This document shows positions 1-7,742 of a stretch of 18,122 nt of DNA, piece after piece; position 1 is the first letter of the stretch; the number at the start of each line of letters is the position of its first letter. Source of the DNA: Ignavibacteria bacterium (GTDB lineage Bacteria; Bacteroidota; Ignavibacteria; Ignavibacteriales; Melioribacteraceae); contig DAIEQP010000031.1 of the NCBI GenBank assembly GCA_027347805.1, positions 1 to 18,122 on the forward strand, in the 5' to 3' direction. The notes beneath the pieces were generated by a model that was not told the origin of the DNA, ran no database searches, and saw only the letters and a list, made by a program, of their open reading frames with translations. The position numbers were made by a program, and so were the translations under genes.

Positions 1-300
1 AAAAGCGGCAGATACATTATCCTGTTCATTTTTTTCAACCTTAAATTCATTTACGCGAACAAGCTTCAAGCCGGCGATAATTTTTCCAACACCCTCTTTT
101 TTATCCTCTGCCATCTTGCTTACCATTTTTAGTAAAGGTTCTTCAAGATAAACTTCTGTAGAAGCATCATTCGGCTTTAAAGAGGTATACTGCATATAGT
201 CGAAATATCCGGGTTCTTTGGAATAGTCGATTTTATTTTGTGCCGTAACTGAAATAAATGCAAACAGCGCAAATACAATCATCGTTTTAATTAATTTCAT
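1..300 (-). CDS. DUF4252 domain protein, partial (C-terminus outside window)
   Basis: The frame opens with ATG at 300 and runs to the window edge without a stop, so only the first 100 residues are visible. A strong Shine-Dalgarno (AAAGGAG) lies just upstream of the ATG, inside the preceding gene, whose end overlaps this start by 14 bases. Residues 1-20 form a signal peptide (MKLIK, then a hydrophobic stretch ending VTAQ). The mature part, with GYFDYMQY, VYLEEPLLKMVSKM and then GLKLVRVNEF, matches my memory of the DUF4252 family. These are small exported proteins of unknown function that are often encoded behind an ECF sigma factor and its anti-sigma factor in Bacteroidota. That arrangement is what is seen here, so the protein is probably part of the regulon or signalling cassette. 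The molecular function is unknown. Confidence 0.75.
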   Translation of the reverse strand, partial: MKLIKTMIVFALFAFISVTAQNKIDYSKEPGYFDYMQYTSLKPNDASTEVYLEEPLLKMVSKMAEDKKEGVGKIIAGLKLVRVNEFKVEKNEQDNVSAAF

Positions 301-856
301 TTTTTTCTCCTTTTAATAAATTATTTAAAAAATTTATTCCATTATTGATGGGCTGGGATACCTGGTTTTTCAAAACATCTTCTTTTATTGTTATACTTGA
401 TTGAGCAAATATTTTGTTAACAACCGACAGAGCGTAACGAGCATCTTTGTCTGCCTTTCTGATTTCATCTACCGAATATGTGACGTTGTTATTTTTTCCT
501 ATAAACATTGTAATGGTAATTGTAATAACTACAACTGCGGCTGTCACAGTTGAAATCATTGGTCTTGCGGTTAACAAAGAAAACAAATCTGTAACAAAAG
601 AATTTTCTAAATCTTTTAATCCGGTTGTTTTCTGTTCCACCTTTTTCAGAATTTCAGCCGGCAGAACATCCTCTTCAATATCATGCACGGCTTTGGCAGT
701 ATTTCTGAATTCAAAAAAAACCTTCCTGGCGGCCAGGTTTGTTGTCACCAGGTAAAATATTTTTAGTTTATCCCACAAAGAACCGTCTCCATAAGCAACA
801 GAAACAATCTTGTTATAGAGATTTTCTGGTATGTGTGAAGATTTATTTTGTGTCAT
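287..856 (-). CDS. Single-pass membrane protein, probable anti-sigma factor
   Basis: This 189-residue protein sits between an ECF sigma factor (14-base overlap at its start) and a DUF4252 gene (14-base overlap at its end), which implies translational coupling. Residues 1-95 are polar and mostly helical, with ENLYNKIVSVAYGDGSLWDK near the start. Residues about 100-120 form one strongly hydrophobic transmembrane helix rich in Val, Ile and Thr. The remaining 70 residues would be periplasmic. A cytosolic N-terminal domain, one membrane helix and an outer domain is the usual layout of a membrane anti-sigma factor that holds its sigma until a signal arrives. I see no zinc-binding HxxxCxxC motif, so it is not a ZAS-type anti-sigma. 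The role is inferred mainly from position and topology. Confidence 0.65.
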   Translation of the reverse strand: MTQNKSSHIPENLYNKIVSVAYGDGSLWDKLKIFYLVTTNLAARKVFFEFRNTAKAVHDIEEDVLPAEILKKVEQKTTGLKDLENSFVTDLFSLLTARPMISTVTAAVVVITITITMFIGKNNNVTYSVDEIRKADKDARYALSVVNKIFAQSSITIKEDVLKNQVSQPINNGINFLNNLLKGEKNEIN

Positions 857-1367
857 AATCTTTTAAGTCCTCTTGTAATTTTTTTCGTGCCCGCAGCAGA
901 TAAACTTTTACAGAATTGATAGGGATATCTAGAGCAAGACTTATTTCCCGGTATTTCATCCCCTGAATTTCATACAATATAAAAACGCTTTTCAGGTTAT
1001 CGGGTAAATTCTGTATAACTTCTTTAACTTTTGATGCAATCATTTTCAAATGAGTTGTTAAAAAAGGATTATGTTCTGTTAATTCCGATCCGAAAGAATC
1101 TTCCATTTCTTCCGATATCGAATAATTTCTATTGTAAGCAACGCTTCGCTTTCTCAAATAATCTATACACAAATTGTTTGTGGTTTTCATAATCCAGGTC
1201 TTAGCGGCAAGAACATTGAATTTATCAACATTCTGCCAGATGCGGATCATAACCTCCTGGGTCACATCATCGGCATCCATTTTATCTTTTAGCATGAACA
1301 GCGAATAAGAATATATTCTGTTTTTATGCTGCTGGATAAGAAAACGATATTTCTTTTCTTCAAACAT
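843..1367 (-). CDS. RNA polymerase sigma factor, ECF (sigma-70) family
   Basis: The protein has 174 residues, the normal length for an extracytoplasmic-function sigma factor, and contains only regions 2 and 4. Region 2 spans about residues 10-75 and includes KDKMDADDVTQEVMIRIW, the conserved segment that contacts core polymerase and the -10 element. Region 4 spans about 112-165 (LPDNLKSVFILYEIQGMKYR, then EIS and a recognition helix ending RARKKL) and reads the -35 element. The linker between them (about 78-108) is unstructured and acidic. It is the first gene of a coupled three-gene unit with a putative anti-sigma factor and a DUF4252 protein. A TGTAAC/CGTC promoter immediately upstream suggests that it activates its own transcription. 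The start codon is ATG with a weak purine-rich leader. The inducing signal cannot be read from the sequence. Confidence 0.93.
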   Translation of the reverse strand: MFEEKKYRFLIQQHKNRIYSYSLFMLKDKMDADDVTQEVMIRIWQNVDKFNVLAAKTWIMKTTNNLCIDYLRKRSVAYNRNYSISEEMEDSFGSELTEHNPFLTTHLKMIASKVKEVIQNLPDNLKSVFILYEIQGMKYREISLALDIPINSVKVYLLRARKKLQEDLKDYDTK

Positions 1368-1388
1368 TTTATTTTTTCTTGATATAAA

Positions 1389-1415
1389 GACGAAACAGGT
1401 TTTTGTTTTGTTACA
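1389..1415 (-). promoter_or_regulatory. Candidate ECF-type autoregulatory promoter
   Basis: On the minus strand, TGTAAC (1410-1415) is separated by exactly 17 bases from CGTC (1389-1392). The ECF sigma gene starts 22 bases further on. An AAC-containing -35 and a CGTC-type -10 with 16-17 bases between them are typical of promoters used by ECF sigma factors, which commonly transcribe their own operon. I did not notice a second AAC/CGTC pair with this spacing in other intergenic regions. The assignment rests on motif and position only. Confidence 0.6.
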
Positions 1416-1507
1416 GGTTATGAACTAAAATTACACCGGATAAGTTAAATATATGGATTAGATTATTTTAATTAGATATTTTCATGTTCATAAAGGAGAA
1501 ATAAAAA

Positions 1508-1894
1508 GTGGCAGAAATAGAGCCCGGAACAATATCGTGGACAGATCTAACAGTTGAAAATGCTGATGAGATAAGAAATTTTTATAGTTATGTTGTCGGG
1601 TGGAAATTTGAATTTGTTTCAATGGGAGAATATAGTGATTATTGCATGTTAACTCCGAACACAAAAAAAACTGTTGCCGGTATCTGTCACGCATCGGGAA
1701 TTAACGCAGATCTTCCTCCGCAATGGATGATCTATATAAACGTAGCTAATCTTGAAAAAAGTGTGGAAAATTGTTTAAAACTCGGCGGCAAAATTATTGC
1801 TGGTCCCCAAAAATATTCCGGATCAGGTGAATATTGTGTGATTCAAGACCCTGCCGGTGCGGTGTGTGCTTTATTTGAGCCGAAGAAAGATTGA
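1508..1894 (+). CDS. VOC (glyoxalase/bleomycin-resistance fold) family protein
   Basis: This 128-residue protein has the vicinal-oxygen-chelate fold signature. It begins PGTISWTDLTVENADEIRNF followed by YSYVVGW, the first beta-alpha-beta module in which a metal-dependent or substrate-binding half site is built. A second module runs from about residue 75 (WMIYINVANLEKSVENCLKL, then GGKIIAGP) to the closing strand DPAGAVCALFEP. One copy of the domain fills the protein. The start is GTG at 1508, supported by AAAGGAG at 1492-1498 with a 9-base spacer. Family members include lyases, dioxygenases and resistance proteins, so neither substrate nor metal use can be stated. It is followed after 9 bases by a TPR-like gene, probably in one transcript, and diverges from the sigma factor gene. 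Confidence 0.82.
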   Translation: MAEIEPGTISWTDLTVENADEIRNFYSYVVGWKFEFVSMGEYSDYCMLTPNTKKTVAGICHASGINADLPPQWMIYINVANLEKSVENCLKLGGKIIAGPQKYSGSGEYCVIQDPAGAVCALFEPKKD

Positions 1895-1903
1895 TTTGTT
1901 CAT

Positions 1904-2443
1904 ATGGATGAAACGCTAAAAAACATTGAAAAAATTTTTCGAATATCATCATCTCCGAATGAATTGTTCGACTCTTTCGAAGAAGCTCTTAAACATCGAA
2001 TTTCTGATATACAGATGTATAAAATATTGCTAGGCAATCCGGCGCTTTCAAGCGATGAAGTTAAAATGTATTCTGAAAAACTTATAAAGGAATTTCCCCA
2101 GGGTTCAATTGAGACCATGATGTGGACCGGAAAAATTTTTGAAAATCAAAAGGAAAATTTACAAAGCCTGGAAGATTCTTTAAGATATTATCAGCGCGCG
2201 TTTTTTGAAAACCCGACAAACGAGACAGCCCTTCTTCAAATATTTAATCTATATAATTATGATTTTGATTCCCCGCTAAACAATAAAATAATAGACTTCG
2301 TCGAGTCATCGGTTGTTACTATAGACAGAAAGAGCAGTGTTTATTATAAACTGGCAGAACATTTCAAGCAGAAGAATCAAATTAATAAAGCCGCAAGGTA
2401 TCTTGCTCTTGCAGAAAAATCTGCTGAGCGAGAACGTGATTAA
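1904..2443 (+). CDS. TPR-like protein of unknown function
   Basis: I do not recognise a named family. The 179-residue protein is almost entirely alpha-helical and has no signal peptide or membrane helix, so it should be cytoplasmic. Two segments look like tetratricopeptide helices: about residues 88-115 (SLRYYQRAFFENPTNETALL) and about 142-175 (SSVYYKLAEHFKQKNQINKA followed by ARYLALAEKS). The A/G-x-x-Y and P-positions fit TPR spacing loosely. TPRs normally mediate protein-protein contacts. The gene starts 9 bases after the VOC gene, so the two are probably co-transcribed. Its stop codon overlaps the stop of the convergent patatin gene by 4 bases, with no visible terminator between them. Confidence 0.6.
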   Translation: MDETLKNIEKIFRISSSPNELFDSFEEALKHRISDIQMYKILLGNPALSSDEVKMYSEKLIKEFPQGSIETMMWTGKIFENQKENLQSLEDSLRYYQRAFFENPTNETALLQIFNLYNYDFDSPLNNKIIDFVESSVVTIDRKSSVYYKLAEHFKQKNQINKAARYLALAEKSAERERD

Positions 2444-5142
2444 TAATTATATCCAATCGTGAAATAGAAAAAAGTAGTACCCCATACAATTGTGTTTTTA
2501 GGAAGAGTATTTGCGAAGTAAAAACTTTTTCCTGCAGAAAAATCTGCAGGCCCAATTGGAGTATTAAAGGACAAAGTAAACCCAACACCATGACGCAAAT
2601 CTTTTAATCTGATTTCCTCGCGATTAGTCCATATTGACCCGAGATCATATCTGAGCCGGAGATAAGTATCGAAGAAGATTTTAAATGGCAATTGATATCT
2701 TACTTCCAGCGAGGTTAAAAAGATCTGTCTCCCCCGGTATTCATTTTCGCGTAAGCCGAAAAATGTATTTTGCCCGCCAAATGAAAACTGCTGGCTTAAA
2801 GGCAAAGTTTTGTCGGCAGAACCAATCATTGTCCTAAAGCACCAAACATGATCTACTCTTAAGCCAAAATATGATCTGTAATCAAAAAGAAATTTTGTGT
2901 AACCAATATCTCCGCCCAAAGCAGTCTGAGCTGTTTCATAATATGATTTTATTAAAAAACCTTTCGTTGGATATGGATACATATTTTGAGAATCTATTAA
3001 GAGTGAAAAACGAACACTTGAAATATCGGTCTTGTAAGTAGGTCCGTTGTAATCGGATAACCCATCAATCTCATCCCGCTGATAACGAGCTTCAACAAAT
3101 AAATTGCCAAATTTTTCAACCTGGGCACCAACACCAAAAGTGCCGCCGTACATTTTCTGTCTGTATTCACCCGAACGACTTCTCGAGAATTTTGTTAAGT
3201 CGCCGGTCGGGTCGTCGGCATAATCATAAATATCTGTTGTTTCAAAAAATCCCCTCACTTTGTATGTTAAATATGAGTCAAAAACACGATTGGCTTTTTG
3301 TTCTATAGAATAGGATTGATTTCTTACTCCCCCCGAAAAAACAGCACCAATCTCGGTTCCGGTTCCATTTAAATTTTCTTCTCTTGCATCAACAGAAACC
3401 TGTGTTAAATATTCGTTATCTATTCTCATTCCAAGACGGATAACAGCAGATTCTTTTTCGTTAAGTGAAATTTTTAATTCATTGATACCGTTATTTTTTA
3501 TTACGGTTAATTCAATTTGTTCAAATAGGTTTGTGCTTCTCAAATTTGTTAAGCCTTTTTCTGCTACGCTGTATTTGAAGTAGTCTCCCGTCTTGATTGG
3601 AAATTCACGTGTGATAATTCCTTCTTTGGTTTTATTGTTTCCCTCAACAATTACTTTGGAAATTATTCCCTCATCGATTGAAATATTTAAGGAATGAGAC
3701 GTTGAGTCAAAACCTACATTTTCAATACTCGCAAAGGAAAATCCGGATTGTTTATATAATTCAAGAACCTTTAGCAATCCTTCAAATGTTTTTGCTGCAC
3801 TAAATGGTTTGTTTAATAGAGAATTCAGCGTAACCATTATTGTGTCTCGATTAAAAACAGCCGTAGAAGCCAAATTGATTTTTGATACTATTGGATTTTC
3901 TTTTTCCAGCACAACAAATGTTGTCTTGTTTTCCTGCTCATCCAGCTCAATCGAAATATCCTTCCAATAGTCGTCTTTTGTTGTTAGATATAAGTTATAC
4001 AATAAATCTTTGTTAGAAGTGTTTTTTTTGTTTTTTATTCTCGAAAACAATTCCTTTTCAAGAGAAGTCGGATTATCGCTTAACGCCAAATTCGAAATGA
4101 TTTTTTCTTCGCCGGGGATGTTTAATTTAAATACGGTTTCAATTCTGTTAACCAACAAATTAGATGTGTTAATTGAGTAGTCGTAGCCGCGCTGAATTAA
4201 ATCCTGAAGGTTTTCGAAGTCGGAATTTTTTCTCCCATCAAGATTTGGTTCAATAACAAAATCTGCTTCTGCAAGTTGCTGATCATTCAATATTCTCATT
4301 GGTATACTTACTAGCTGATCTGCAATTCTCCAGGGAACATTCAATTCTTGCTCTGCATACAGAGGGCTGGATGCATTAACGGCAACAACAATATCGGCGC
4401 CCAACGCTCTAGTCTCTTTAACCGGAATGTTGGCTACAAGTCCGCCGTCAACAAGCATTAAAGAATCTTTTTTTACAGGAGGAAGCAGCAAAGTTACGCT
4501 TGAACTTGCGCGTAGAGCCGCGCCCAACGGCCCCTTGTCTATAACGTATTCCTTTCCTGAAACGAGATCAGAGCTGATAGCGCGGAATTTATATTTAAGA
4601 AAATTATAATCATTTTCAGAAATTAAAGGAGCATTAATTGCCATTAGATTTAAGAAATTAGCGGCACGCTGTCCTGAAGAAAAAGATGTTGGTATTATTA
4701 CGTTGAAACCCTCGAGTCTTAATGTTACAAGCGCACGGTCTTCGCTAACCTTTTGATCAACAAATAATTCGTTTCTGCTTGATTGTTGTGAAGAAAAAAA
4801 TTCATCCCATTTTGTTTTTTGCATTAATGAATCTAATTCAGAAATTGAATAACCGGAACTGTAAAGCCCTCCAATAATACTACCCATGCTTGTTCCAACG
4901 ATGCAATCAATTGGGATGTTTTTTTCTTCAAAGGCTTTCAATGTTCCTACTTGCGAAATAGATCTTGAACCCCCGCCGCTTAAAGCTAAACCAATCCTTG
5001 GTAATGCTACAGGAATTTTTTCTACCAAACCAAAGGGAAGAATTTTATCACGATATTCTAATTTGAGAATAGTTTTGTTTTGTGCGGATAATTGTAAAAA
5101 AAAGAGAAGCAACAATAAAAATGTTTTTGCAGGGAGCTTCAT
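2440..5142 (-). CDS. Patatin-like phospholipase with POTRA and outer-membrane barrel (type Vd-like)
   Basis: I place the start at ATG 5142 (900 residues), because it begins a clean signal peptide (MKLPAKTF, a poly-Leu core, then LSAQ). A longer reading to 5211 would start inside the preceding terminator hairpin. A patatin lipase domain covers about residues 48-350: oxyanion loop GGGSR at 56-60, nucleophile elbow GTSMG with Ser85, and DGG with Asp232, so both members of the Ser-Asp dyad are present. About residues 410-570 resemble POTRA modules (ISKVIVEGNNKTKEGIITRE is typical). The rest is rich in amphipathic strands and ends with an aromatic-rich strand (IGYNY), as in Omp85/surface-antigen barrels. 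The protein is thus predicted to sit in the outer membrane, with the lipase exported through or held by the barrel, as in PlpD-type proteins. The orientation of the lipase domain is not determinable here. Confidence 0.88.
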   Translation of the reverse strand: MKLPAKTFLLLLLFFLQLSAQNKTILKLEYRDKILPFGLVEKIPVALPRIGLALSGGGSRSISQVGTLKAFEEKNIPIDCIVGTSMGSIIGGLYSSGYSISELDSLMQKTKWDEFFSSQQSSRNELFVDQKVSEDRALVTLRLEGFNVIIPTSFSSGQRAANFLNLMAINAPLISENDYNFLKYKFRAISSDLVSGKEYVIDKGPLGAALRASSSVTLLLPPVKKDSLMLVDGGLVANIPVKETRALGADIVVAVNASSPLYAEQELNVPWRIADQLVSIPMRILNDQQLAEADFVIEPNLDGRKNSDFENLQDLIQRGYDYSINTSNLLVNRIETVFKLNIPGEEKIISNLALSDNPTSLEKELFSRIKNKKNTSNKDLLYNLYLTTKDDYWKDISIELDEQENKTTFVVLEKENPIVSKINLASTAVFNRDTIMVTLNSLLNKPFSAAKTFEGLLKVLELYKQSGFSFASIENVGFDSTSHSLNISIDEGIISKVIVEGNNKTKEGIITREFPIKTGDYFKYSVAEKGLTNLRSTNLFEQIELTVIKNNGINELKISLNEKESAVIRLGMRIDNEYLTQVSVDAREENLNGTGTEIGAVFSGGVRNQSYSIEQKANRVFDSYLTYKVRGFFETTDIYDYADDPTGDLTKFSRSRSGEYRQKMYGGTFGVGAQVEKFGNLFVEARYQRDEIDGLSDYNGPTYKTDISSVRFSLLIDSQNMYPYPTKGFLIKSYYETAQTALGGDIGYTKFLFDYRSYFGLRVDHVWCFRTMIGSADKTLPLSQQFSFGGQNTFFGLRENEYRGRQIFLTSLEVRYQLPFKIFFDTYLRLRYDLGSIWTNREEIRLKDLRHGVGFTLSFNTPIGPADFSAGKSFYFANTLPKNTIVWGTTFFYFTIGYNY

Positions 5143-5153
5143 AATCTTTAGTA

Positions 5154-5167
5154 TAAACGACCGTTTA
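5154..5167. repeat. Short inverted repeat upstream of the patatin gene
   Basis: The sequence TAAACG-AC-CGTTTA is an inverted repeat with 6-base arms and a 2-base centre. It lies 11 bases upstream of the preferred patatin start and downstream of the yidC terminator. It could be an operator half-site pair, but so short an AT-rich palindrome can occur by chance. Confidence 0.25.
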
Positions 5168-5180
5168 ATATTTAAACATA

Positions 5181-5223
5181 GAAAAATCCCCCGACAATTA
5201 TTAATGAACATAAGTCGGGGGAT
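5181..5223 (-). terminator. Intrinsic terminator of the rpmH-rnpA-yidD-yidC operon
   Basis: A perfect 10-base-pair stem pairs 5186-5195 with 5214-5223 and includes five consecutive C-G pairs. It closes an 18-base loop. Read on the minus strand, the 3' arm is followed directly by TTTTTC. It begins about 10 bases after the yidC stop codon. A GC-rich stem plus a T-tract is the classical rho-independent signal. It separates yidC from the patatin gene, which therefore needs its own promoter or read-through. Confidence 0.88.
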
Positions 5224-5232
5224 AATTTAAAT

Positions 5233-7068
5233 CTATTTTCTTTTCTTAAGTTCTTTCTGAGCCTGCGCTTGTTTTTCGGCGGCTTCCATCATTCTGGACA
5301 TAAATCCGGCTTTCTTTTTGGGATTTGCAACAGGAACCAATTCAACATCGCCCTGTTTGTGAGTAACATAATACTGCTGGGCAATGCTGAGTAAGTTGAA
5401 AACAAAATAATACAGATTTAATCCGGCAGGCATACTCATAAACATAAGAGTCATCATTATTGGCATTGTATAAAGCATTGCCTTTTGTGAAGGATCGGTC
5501 ACACTCATTTTTTGTTGTAAGAACATTGTTATACCCATCAGCAGAGCAAGACCACTTACTATATCGATGTTAAGGAGCGGTATTTTAAATGGTAATCTCA
5601 AAATTATATCCGGCGCAGAAAGATTTGTAATCCAAAAAATAAATGGCTGCTGGCGGATATCAATTGCAACATTAAATAAACTCCATAGAGCAACAAGTAT
5701 CGGCATTTGTAAAAGAAGCGGCAGGCACCCGCCCATGGGATTTATTCCATATGTGGAATAAAGTTTCATTGTTTCCTGCTGCTGTTTTTGCGGATCAGTA
5801 AATTTATCTTTGATCTCTTTTATTTTTGGCTGAAGCAGCTGCATCTTTTTCATCGATTGCAAACTTTTTCTCATTAATGGATGAAGAGCAAGTTTGATAA
5901 TTATTGTGAAGAGAATAATTACTAATCCATAGTTTGGTATAAAGCTGTCAAGAAACCGCAGCAGCGGAAGCATTACATATTCGGAAATCGGTCTTATAAT
6001 AAATTTTAATCCGAACAAACTTCCGAACTCAAAGATACTTTCATAATGATTTTCATATTTCTTTAATGCATAATAATCGATTGGGCCGAGGTAAAGAGTA
6101 AACGAATCTTTCTGGAATTTCTGATTTTTGAAAGGAACTTTAATGCTTGCATTATAAACTTCTCGAGTGCCATAATTATTATTATAATGAGTTCCCTCAA
6201 TGTAAGCGCCACCTTCACTTGTTGGATTTTTAGGCGCAAGAATCATTGCAAAATATTTGTTGCGAACCGAAATCCAATCGATCTTCCCGTTAAGATCCTT
6301 GTTTATTTTTTCGCCCGGTTTTGTTGCGTCTATTGTTACAAGCTCATCGGCAGTATAAACATTAGCCTGAGAGTATGTTGCTTCACCAACTGAATTTTCT
6401 TCAACAAAATTTAAACCGTTCTGCCACACAACATCATAACGATAACTGCTTATAACATCCTGCATGTTTTCTAAAGTAATATCAACTTTTGAATCATATT
6501 TATCGCCATAGAAAACAAAACTTTTCTTGATCACTTTTCCGTTATCACCGGTAAAAGTATAATCTAACGCAAGAGAATCTTTATTACTCAATTTGTAGTA
6601 ATAATTGTTTGCGCTTGAATTGAAATCAATAGAGCTTGTATTTACAAGTTTTCCATCTTTCGTAACAAACAGAACATTAAAATCCCCGCCATTCTTTTGT
6701 GTGTTAACAAGCTGAACATCTTTTTTATAAAAGGCCGTATCGTTTGTTAAGTGATTATACCAGGTTTTGTATTTTTTAAGGAAGACTCTTTTTATACGTC
6801 CGCCTTTGTTTGTAAGCTCTATTCTAGAAAGCGCTGTTTCAACTGTAACTATTTTTTCCTGTTCGGAAGTATTTCCAAAAGGAGAAACTTCTTCTTCTTT
6901 CTTTTCCTCTTTTGCTACAACAGGCTGCACAGGCTTTGCTGTATCTTTTTGCTGAAGAGTTGTATTGGATTTCTTTTTAGGAGGTTGTGGCGCAGGAGAA
7001 TTAAAGTAAAGCCACACAAACAAAACTAATGCAATAAGAATAAATGCGAATGAGGTATTACGATCCAT
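5233..7068 (-). CDS. yidC: Membrane protein insertase YidC
   Basis: YidC (Oxa1/Alb3 family) inserts and folds inner-membrane proteins, alone or with SecYEG. The 611-residue length and layout match Gram-negative YidC. It has one N-terminal membrane helix (about 7-23), a Lys/Glu/Pro-rich linker, a large periplasmic P1 domain (about 72-345), and the conserved five-helix insertase core from about 350 to 570. The core contains FTIIIKLALHPLMRKSLQSM. Lys392 takes the place of the groove arginine of E. coli, and the cytosolic coiled-coil hairpin follows (KPKIKEIKDKF-like, then DPQKQQQETMKLY). Further on are GINPMGGCLPLLLQMPILVA and a final helix pair. The tail is Lys/Arg-rich, as expected for ribosome contact. 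The start is ATG with AAAGGAA upstream. It is the last gene of the operon and is followed by a strong terminator. Confidence 0.97.
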   Translation of the reverse strand: MDRNTSFAFILIALVLFVWLYFNSPAPQPPKKKSNTTLQQKDTAKPVQPVVAKEEKKEEEVSPFGNTSEQEKIVTVETALSRIELTNKGGRIKRVFLKKYKTWYNHLTNDTAFYKKDVQLVNTQKNGGDFNVLFVTKDGKLVNTSSIDFNSSANNYYYKLSNKDSLALDYTFTGDNGKVIKKSFVFYGDKYDSKVDITLENMQDVISSYRYDVVWQNGLNFVEENSVGEATYSQANVYTADELVTIDATKPGEKINKDLNGKIDWISVRNKYFAMILAPKNPTSEGGAYIEGTHYNNNYGTREVYNASIKVPFKNQKFQKDSFTLYLGPIDYYALKKYENHYESIFEFGSLFGLKFIIRPISEYVMLPLLRFLDSFIPNYGLVIILFTIIIKLALHPLMRKSLQSMKKMQLLQPKIKEIKDKFTDPQKQQQETMKLYSTYGINPMGGCLPLLLQMPILVALWSLFNVAIDIRQQPFIFWITNLSAPDIILRLPFKIPLLNIDIVSGLALLMGITMFLQQKMSVTDPSQKAMLYTMPIMMTLMFMSMPAGLNLYYFVFNLLSIAQQYYVTHKQGDVELVPVANPKKKAGFMSRMMEAAEKQAQAQKELKKRK

Positions 7069-7132
7069 TTCTTTTTCCTTTGTTGCCGAATAAGACGTAT
7101 AAACTTGTTAATTAGTATTCTAATTTGAAACT

Positions 7133-7342
7133 TTATTCAACCGGGTCAAAACCGCCCTTGTTCCATGGATTGCATCTCAATATTCGCCAAATCGCTTTTA
7201 TGCTTCCTTTTATCGCACCATATTTTTGTAAAGATTGAACGGCATATTCAGAGCATGAGGGATAAAATCGGCACGAAGGAGGAAACATTGGCGAAATTAA
7301 TTTTTGATAAATCCTGATCATTCCAATAAAAACAATGCGCAT
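7133..7342 (-). CDS. yidD: Membrane protein insertion efficiency factor YidD
   Basis: This 69-residue protein carries the YidD signature: an amphipathic N-terminal helix (IRIYQKLISPMFPPSCRFYP), the SCSEYA motif, and a C-terminal RILRCNPWNKGGFDPVE. The conserved Cys residues of the CRFYPSCSEY and RCNPW segments are all present. YidD is a small peripheral inner-membrane protein that assists YidC-dependent insertion. The gene starts one base after the rnpA stop codon and precedes yidC by 64 bases, the normal gene order for this operon. Confidence 0.95.
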   Translation of the reverse strand: MRIVFIGMIRIYQKLISPMFPPSCRFYPSCSEYAVQSLQKYGAIKGSIKAIWRILRCNPWNKGGFDPVE

Positions 7343-7343
7343 T

Positions 7344-7742
7344 TTAGAGCCTTGTCTTAATCTGGTTCATCAAATCAACAATATCCGGTAGAACATCATT
7401 TAAAGCAATTTTTTTATTCTTTCTCTCGTTTAAATAAACAGGAGAAAAAATAACGAGCAGTCTAGTTTTCTTTTCATCAACGATAGATTTAAGAATATTT
7501 TTATTTGTTCTGAAAGATTCTCTCATCAACCGTTTAACCCGGTTTCTCCAAACTGCAATTCCTGCTCGGCTTGAAACAGCAAAAGCCGCTTTAAGAACGG
7601 CTTGCTCTGTTTCTTTATCAATCTTAAAAACAGCTTTGAGCTTTTGGTTTGAAGAAAATAAAACTTCTCCGGAAGAATAAACTAGATCAAATTCACTTTT
7701 GCTTTTGATTCTTTCTGCATTAGAAAGACCAAATTGTTTCAA
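7344..7742 (-). CDS. rnpA: Ribonuclease P protein component (TTG start)
   Basis: RnpA binds the catalytic RNase P RNA and helps it cut the 5' leader from tRNA precursors. The family hallmark RNRVKRLMRESFR is present at about residues 67-79, preceded by a basic, aromatic-containing strand region (AAFAVSSRAGIAVW). The N-terminus (KQFGLSNAERIKSKSEFDLV) aligns naturally with the usual start of the family. That makes TTG at 7740-7742 the likely initiation codon, because no in-frame ATG or GTG lies nearby. This TTG directly follows the rpmH stop codon TAG in the same reading frame. Initiation therefore probably depends on ribosomes finishing rpmH. The protein has 132 residues, within the normal range. 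yidD follows after one base. Confidence 0.93.
   Translation of the reverse strand: MKQFGLSNAERIKSKSEFDLVYSSGEVLFSSNQKLKAVFKIDKETEQAVLKAAFAVSSRAGIAVWRNRVKRLMRESFRTNKNILKSIVDEKKTRLLVIFSPVYLNERKNKKIALNDVLPDIVDLMNQIKTRL

Noticed and set aside
447..755. Plus-strand open frame across the anti-sigma gene
   Set aside because: It is the antisense shadow of a membrane protein gene with good context; the hydrophobic stretch mirrors the real transmembrane segment and no ribosome-binding site precedes it.
7096..7127. AATTAG/CTAATT inverted repeat between yidD and yidC as a terminator
   Set aside because: The stem is only six A/T-dominated pairs within an operon whose genes are expected to be co-transcribed; it is likely chance.
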